Shown: positions 12,442 through 14,136 of the stretch, piece after piece | Layout: the number at the start of each line of letters is the position of its first letter | How positions within the stretch are numbered: position 1 is the first letter of the stretch | NCBI GenBank assembly: GCA_937128785.1 | Contig: CAKZMS010000532.1 | Span: forward strand, 1-14,136 | Reading direction: 5' to 3' | DNA: 14,136 nucleotides | DNA from: an uncultured Opitutaceae bacterium | GTDB lineage: Bacteria > Verrucomicrobiota > Verrucomicrobiia > Opitutales > Opitutaceae | Notes under the pieces: model-generated | Told to the model about the DNA's origin: nothing | The model's database searches: none | Seen by the model: the letters and a program-made list of their open reading frames with translations, nothing else | Position numbers and translations under genes: made by a program

Positions 12442-14136
12442 ATGCCACGACGCAAAAAGCCTGAAGACGACCAAGAAGAACTGCTATTTGACGGAGCCTC
12501 GGCTGCGAACGCACCCGAGTCCGCAGCGGCCGAGGACGGGCCGCAACCGGTGACGGCGGCGGCGAATGGGGGAGGCGCCGATGAGGGCGGCGAGGCTACG
12601 GGCGAGGAAAACGATGGGCCGCGCGAAGCCCCCTTGGAGGGGGCCTACCGCAACTGGTTCCTCGATTACGCGAGCTATGTGATTCTGGATCGCGCCGTGC
12701 CCCACCTGCACGACGGGCTCAAGCCCGTGCAGCGCCGCATTCTCCACACGCTTTTCAGCAAGGACGACGGTCGTTTCCACAAGGTCGCCAACATCGTGGG
12801 CGCGACCATGGCGTTTCACCCGCACGGAGATGCCTCGATCGAGGCCGCCCTCGTGGGGATCGCGCAGCGCGGCTATCTGATCGAGCCGCAGGGAAACTTC
12901 GGTAACACCCTCACGGGGGACGGCGCGGCGGCCGCCCGTTATATCGAGGCGCGACTGACGCCGTTTGCGCGCGACGTGCTGTTCAACCCCAAGACCACCG
13001 AGTGGCAGCAGAGTTACGATGGGCGCGCCAAGGAGCCGGTGACCTTGCCCGCCAAATTCCCGCTGGTCCTGCTCGAAGGCGCCGAGGGTATTGCGGTGGG
13101 TCTCTCCACCAAGATCCTGCCCCACAACTTCAACGATCTTTGCCGCGCCTCGATCAATTATCTGCAGGACAAACGATTCGTGATCCGCCCGGATTTCCCG
13201 ACCGGTGGCACCGCTGACTTCAGCGATTACAACGACGGCAAACGCGGCGGCAAAGTGAAGGTTCGCGCCACGATCGAAAACCCCAGCAAGTATGTCCTGG
13301 CGATCACCCAGCTCGCTTACGGCACCAACACGACTTCACTGATCGACTCGATTCTGGCGGCCAACCACAAGGGCAAGATCAAGATCAAGCATGTCGACGA
13401 CAACACCGCCGACAAGGTCGAGATTCTCGTCCACCTGCCGCAGGGGGCGGACCCGAAGAAGGTGAAGCAGCAGCTCTATGCCTTCACCAATTGCCAGATG
13501 TCCATCTCTCCGGCGGCGTGTGCGATCGAGCACCATGAAGGCCGTGACCGTCCGGCGTTTCTGGGGGTTTCGGAGATCCTCAAGCGCTCCACCGATCGCA
13601 CCGTGGGCCTGCTCAAACTGGAGCTCGAAATCAAACTCGGTGAGCTCGAACAGCAGTGGCACTGGGACTCCCTCGAGCGTATTTTCATCGAGGAGCGCAT
13701 CTACCGCCGGATCGAGAAATCCAAGACTTGGGAGAACGTGCTCAAGGAAATCCGCACGGGATTGGAGCCGTTCCTCGAGCGCCTGCAGCGGGAGGTCACC
13801 GACGAAGACATCACCCGCCTGACGGAGATTCGGATCAAGCGGATCTCGGCCTACAACCGCTTCAAGGCGGACGAGAAGATCAAGCAGATCGAAGAGGATA
13901 TCAAAGGGGTGCAACATCACCTCAAGCATCTCACCGATTACGCGATCGCGTGGTTCGAGAAGCTGCAGGAAAAATACGGCAAGGGCCGTCGCCGCAAGAC
14001 GTCGTTCGACGAGATCGAGCAGATCAACGTCTCCAAAGTCGTGGCCAAAAACCAACGCCTCTACGTCGACCGCGAGGGCGGGTTCATCGGGCGTAACTGG
14101 CGCCAACACGAGTTTATCACCGAGGTCAGCGAGATC
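12442..14136 (+). CDS. parC: DNA topoisomerase IV subunit A (ParC-like), 5' part, runs off right edge
   Basis: 565 codons from ATG 12442, open to the end of the window. Breakage-reunion subunit of a type IIA topoisomerase, which passes one DNA duplex through another using a tyrosyl-DNA link. The conserved core begins at about residue 69 (YRNWFLDYASYVILDRAVP). The gate-forming helix HPHGD is at 126-130, and the catalytic tyrosine is Tyr167 with Arg166 in AAAARYIEARL. NPKTTEWQQSYDGR, EPVTLPAKFPLVL, EGIAVGLSTKILPHNF and DFPTGG match Bacteroidetes-style ParC rather than classical GyrA. Residues 1-68 form an acidic, Ala/Glu/Gly-rich extension (EESEE-type composition) not found in E. coli ParC/GyrA. 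The coiled-coil arm around 400-500 is visible. No parE lies next to it on this side. Distinguishing ParC from GyrA fully needs the missing C-terminal domain. Confidence 0.93.
   Translation, partial: MPRRKKPEDDQEELLFDGASAANAPESAAAEDGPQPVTAAANGGGADEGGEATGEENDGPREAPLEGAYRNWFLDYASYVILDRAVPHLHDGLKPVQRRILHTLFSKDDGRFHKVANIVGATMAFHPHGDASIEAALVGIAQRGYLIEPQGNFGNTLTGDGAAAARYIEARLTPFARDVLFNPKTTEWQQSYDGRAKEPVTLPAKFPLVLLEGAEGIAVGLSTKILPHNFNDLCRASINYLQDKRFVIRPDFPTGGTADFSDYNDGKRGGKVKVRATIENPSKYVLAITQLAYGTNTTSLIDSILAANHKGKIKIKHVDDNTADKVEILVHLPQGADPKKVKQQLYAFTNCQMSISPAACAIEHHEGRDRPAFLGVSEILKRSTDRTVGLLKLELEIKLGELEQQWHWDSLERIFIEERIYRRIEKSKTWENVLKEIRTGLEPFLERLQREVTDEDITRLTEIRIKRISAYNRFKADEKIKQIEEDIKGVQHHLKHLTDYAIAWFEKLQEKYGKGRRRKTSFDEIEQINVSKVVAKNQRLYVDREGGFIGRNWRQHEFITEVSEI

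Noticed and set aside
12484..14109. Minus-strand frames of 213 and 257 codons opposite the topoisomerase gene
   Set aside because: The plus-strand frame encodes an unbroken topoisomerase IV A subunit with Tyr167 and all flanking motifs; the minus frames are shadows.

Overview
The window looks like ordinary chromosomal DNA from a GC-rich member of Verrucomicrobiota, most likely the Opitutaceae or a close relative. This is inferred from gene content: an extracytoplasmic sulfatase type, a large propeller/Y_Y_Y sensor kinase paired with a LytTR regulator, a CPSF-like beta-CASP RNase and a Bacteroidetes-style topoisomerase IV A subunit. No Shine-Dalgarno-like sequence is visible before any predicted start. 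I see no tRNA, rRNA, CRISPR array, transposase or integrase. The nine complete or partial genes with clear family assignments, plus one unrecognised membrane protein, fill nearly all the sequence.

Layout, left to right. (1) Minus strand: the start of a cyclic-nucleotide-binding-domain protein (1-218, runs off the left edge), preceded by an MBL-fold/beta-CASP RNase-like protein (317-1711). (2) Plus strand: a bacterial homologue of protein arginine methyltransferases (1842-2939), whose 3' end overlaps by 22 bp the convergent gene for an acidic single-pass membrane protein of unknown function (2918-4045, minus). (3) Minus strand: a sulfatase (4204-5610) whose signal-peptide coding sequence is separated from the enzyme by an in-frame TGA. 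(4) Plus strand: an S41-family lipoprotein peptidase (5955-7175). (5) Minus strand, probable operon in transcription order: a seven-repeat HAF-type propeller protein (11165-12217), a 1043-residue propeller/Y_Y_Y sensor histidine kinase of the LytS type (7943-11074), and a LytTR response regulator (7182-7931). (6) Plus strand: the first 565 codons of a topoisomerase IV subunit A (12442 to the right edge).

How the genes work together. The HAF propeller, sensor kinase and LytTR regulator form the one clear functional module. Upstream of it, between the HAF gene and the divergent topoisomerase gene, sits a pair of 9-bp direct repeats spaced exactly 21 bp start to start. That is the geometry LytTR-family regulators recognise, so this is a candidate autoregulatory operator. 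The sulfatase and S41 peptidase are divergent neighbours that may share the control region at 5668-5954. The most unusual single observation is the TGA between the sulfatase signal peptide and the mature enzyme. It implies loss of export, termination-reinitiation at the adjacent GTG, or a sequencing error.
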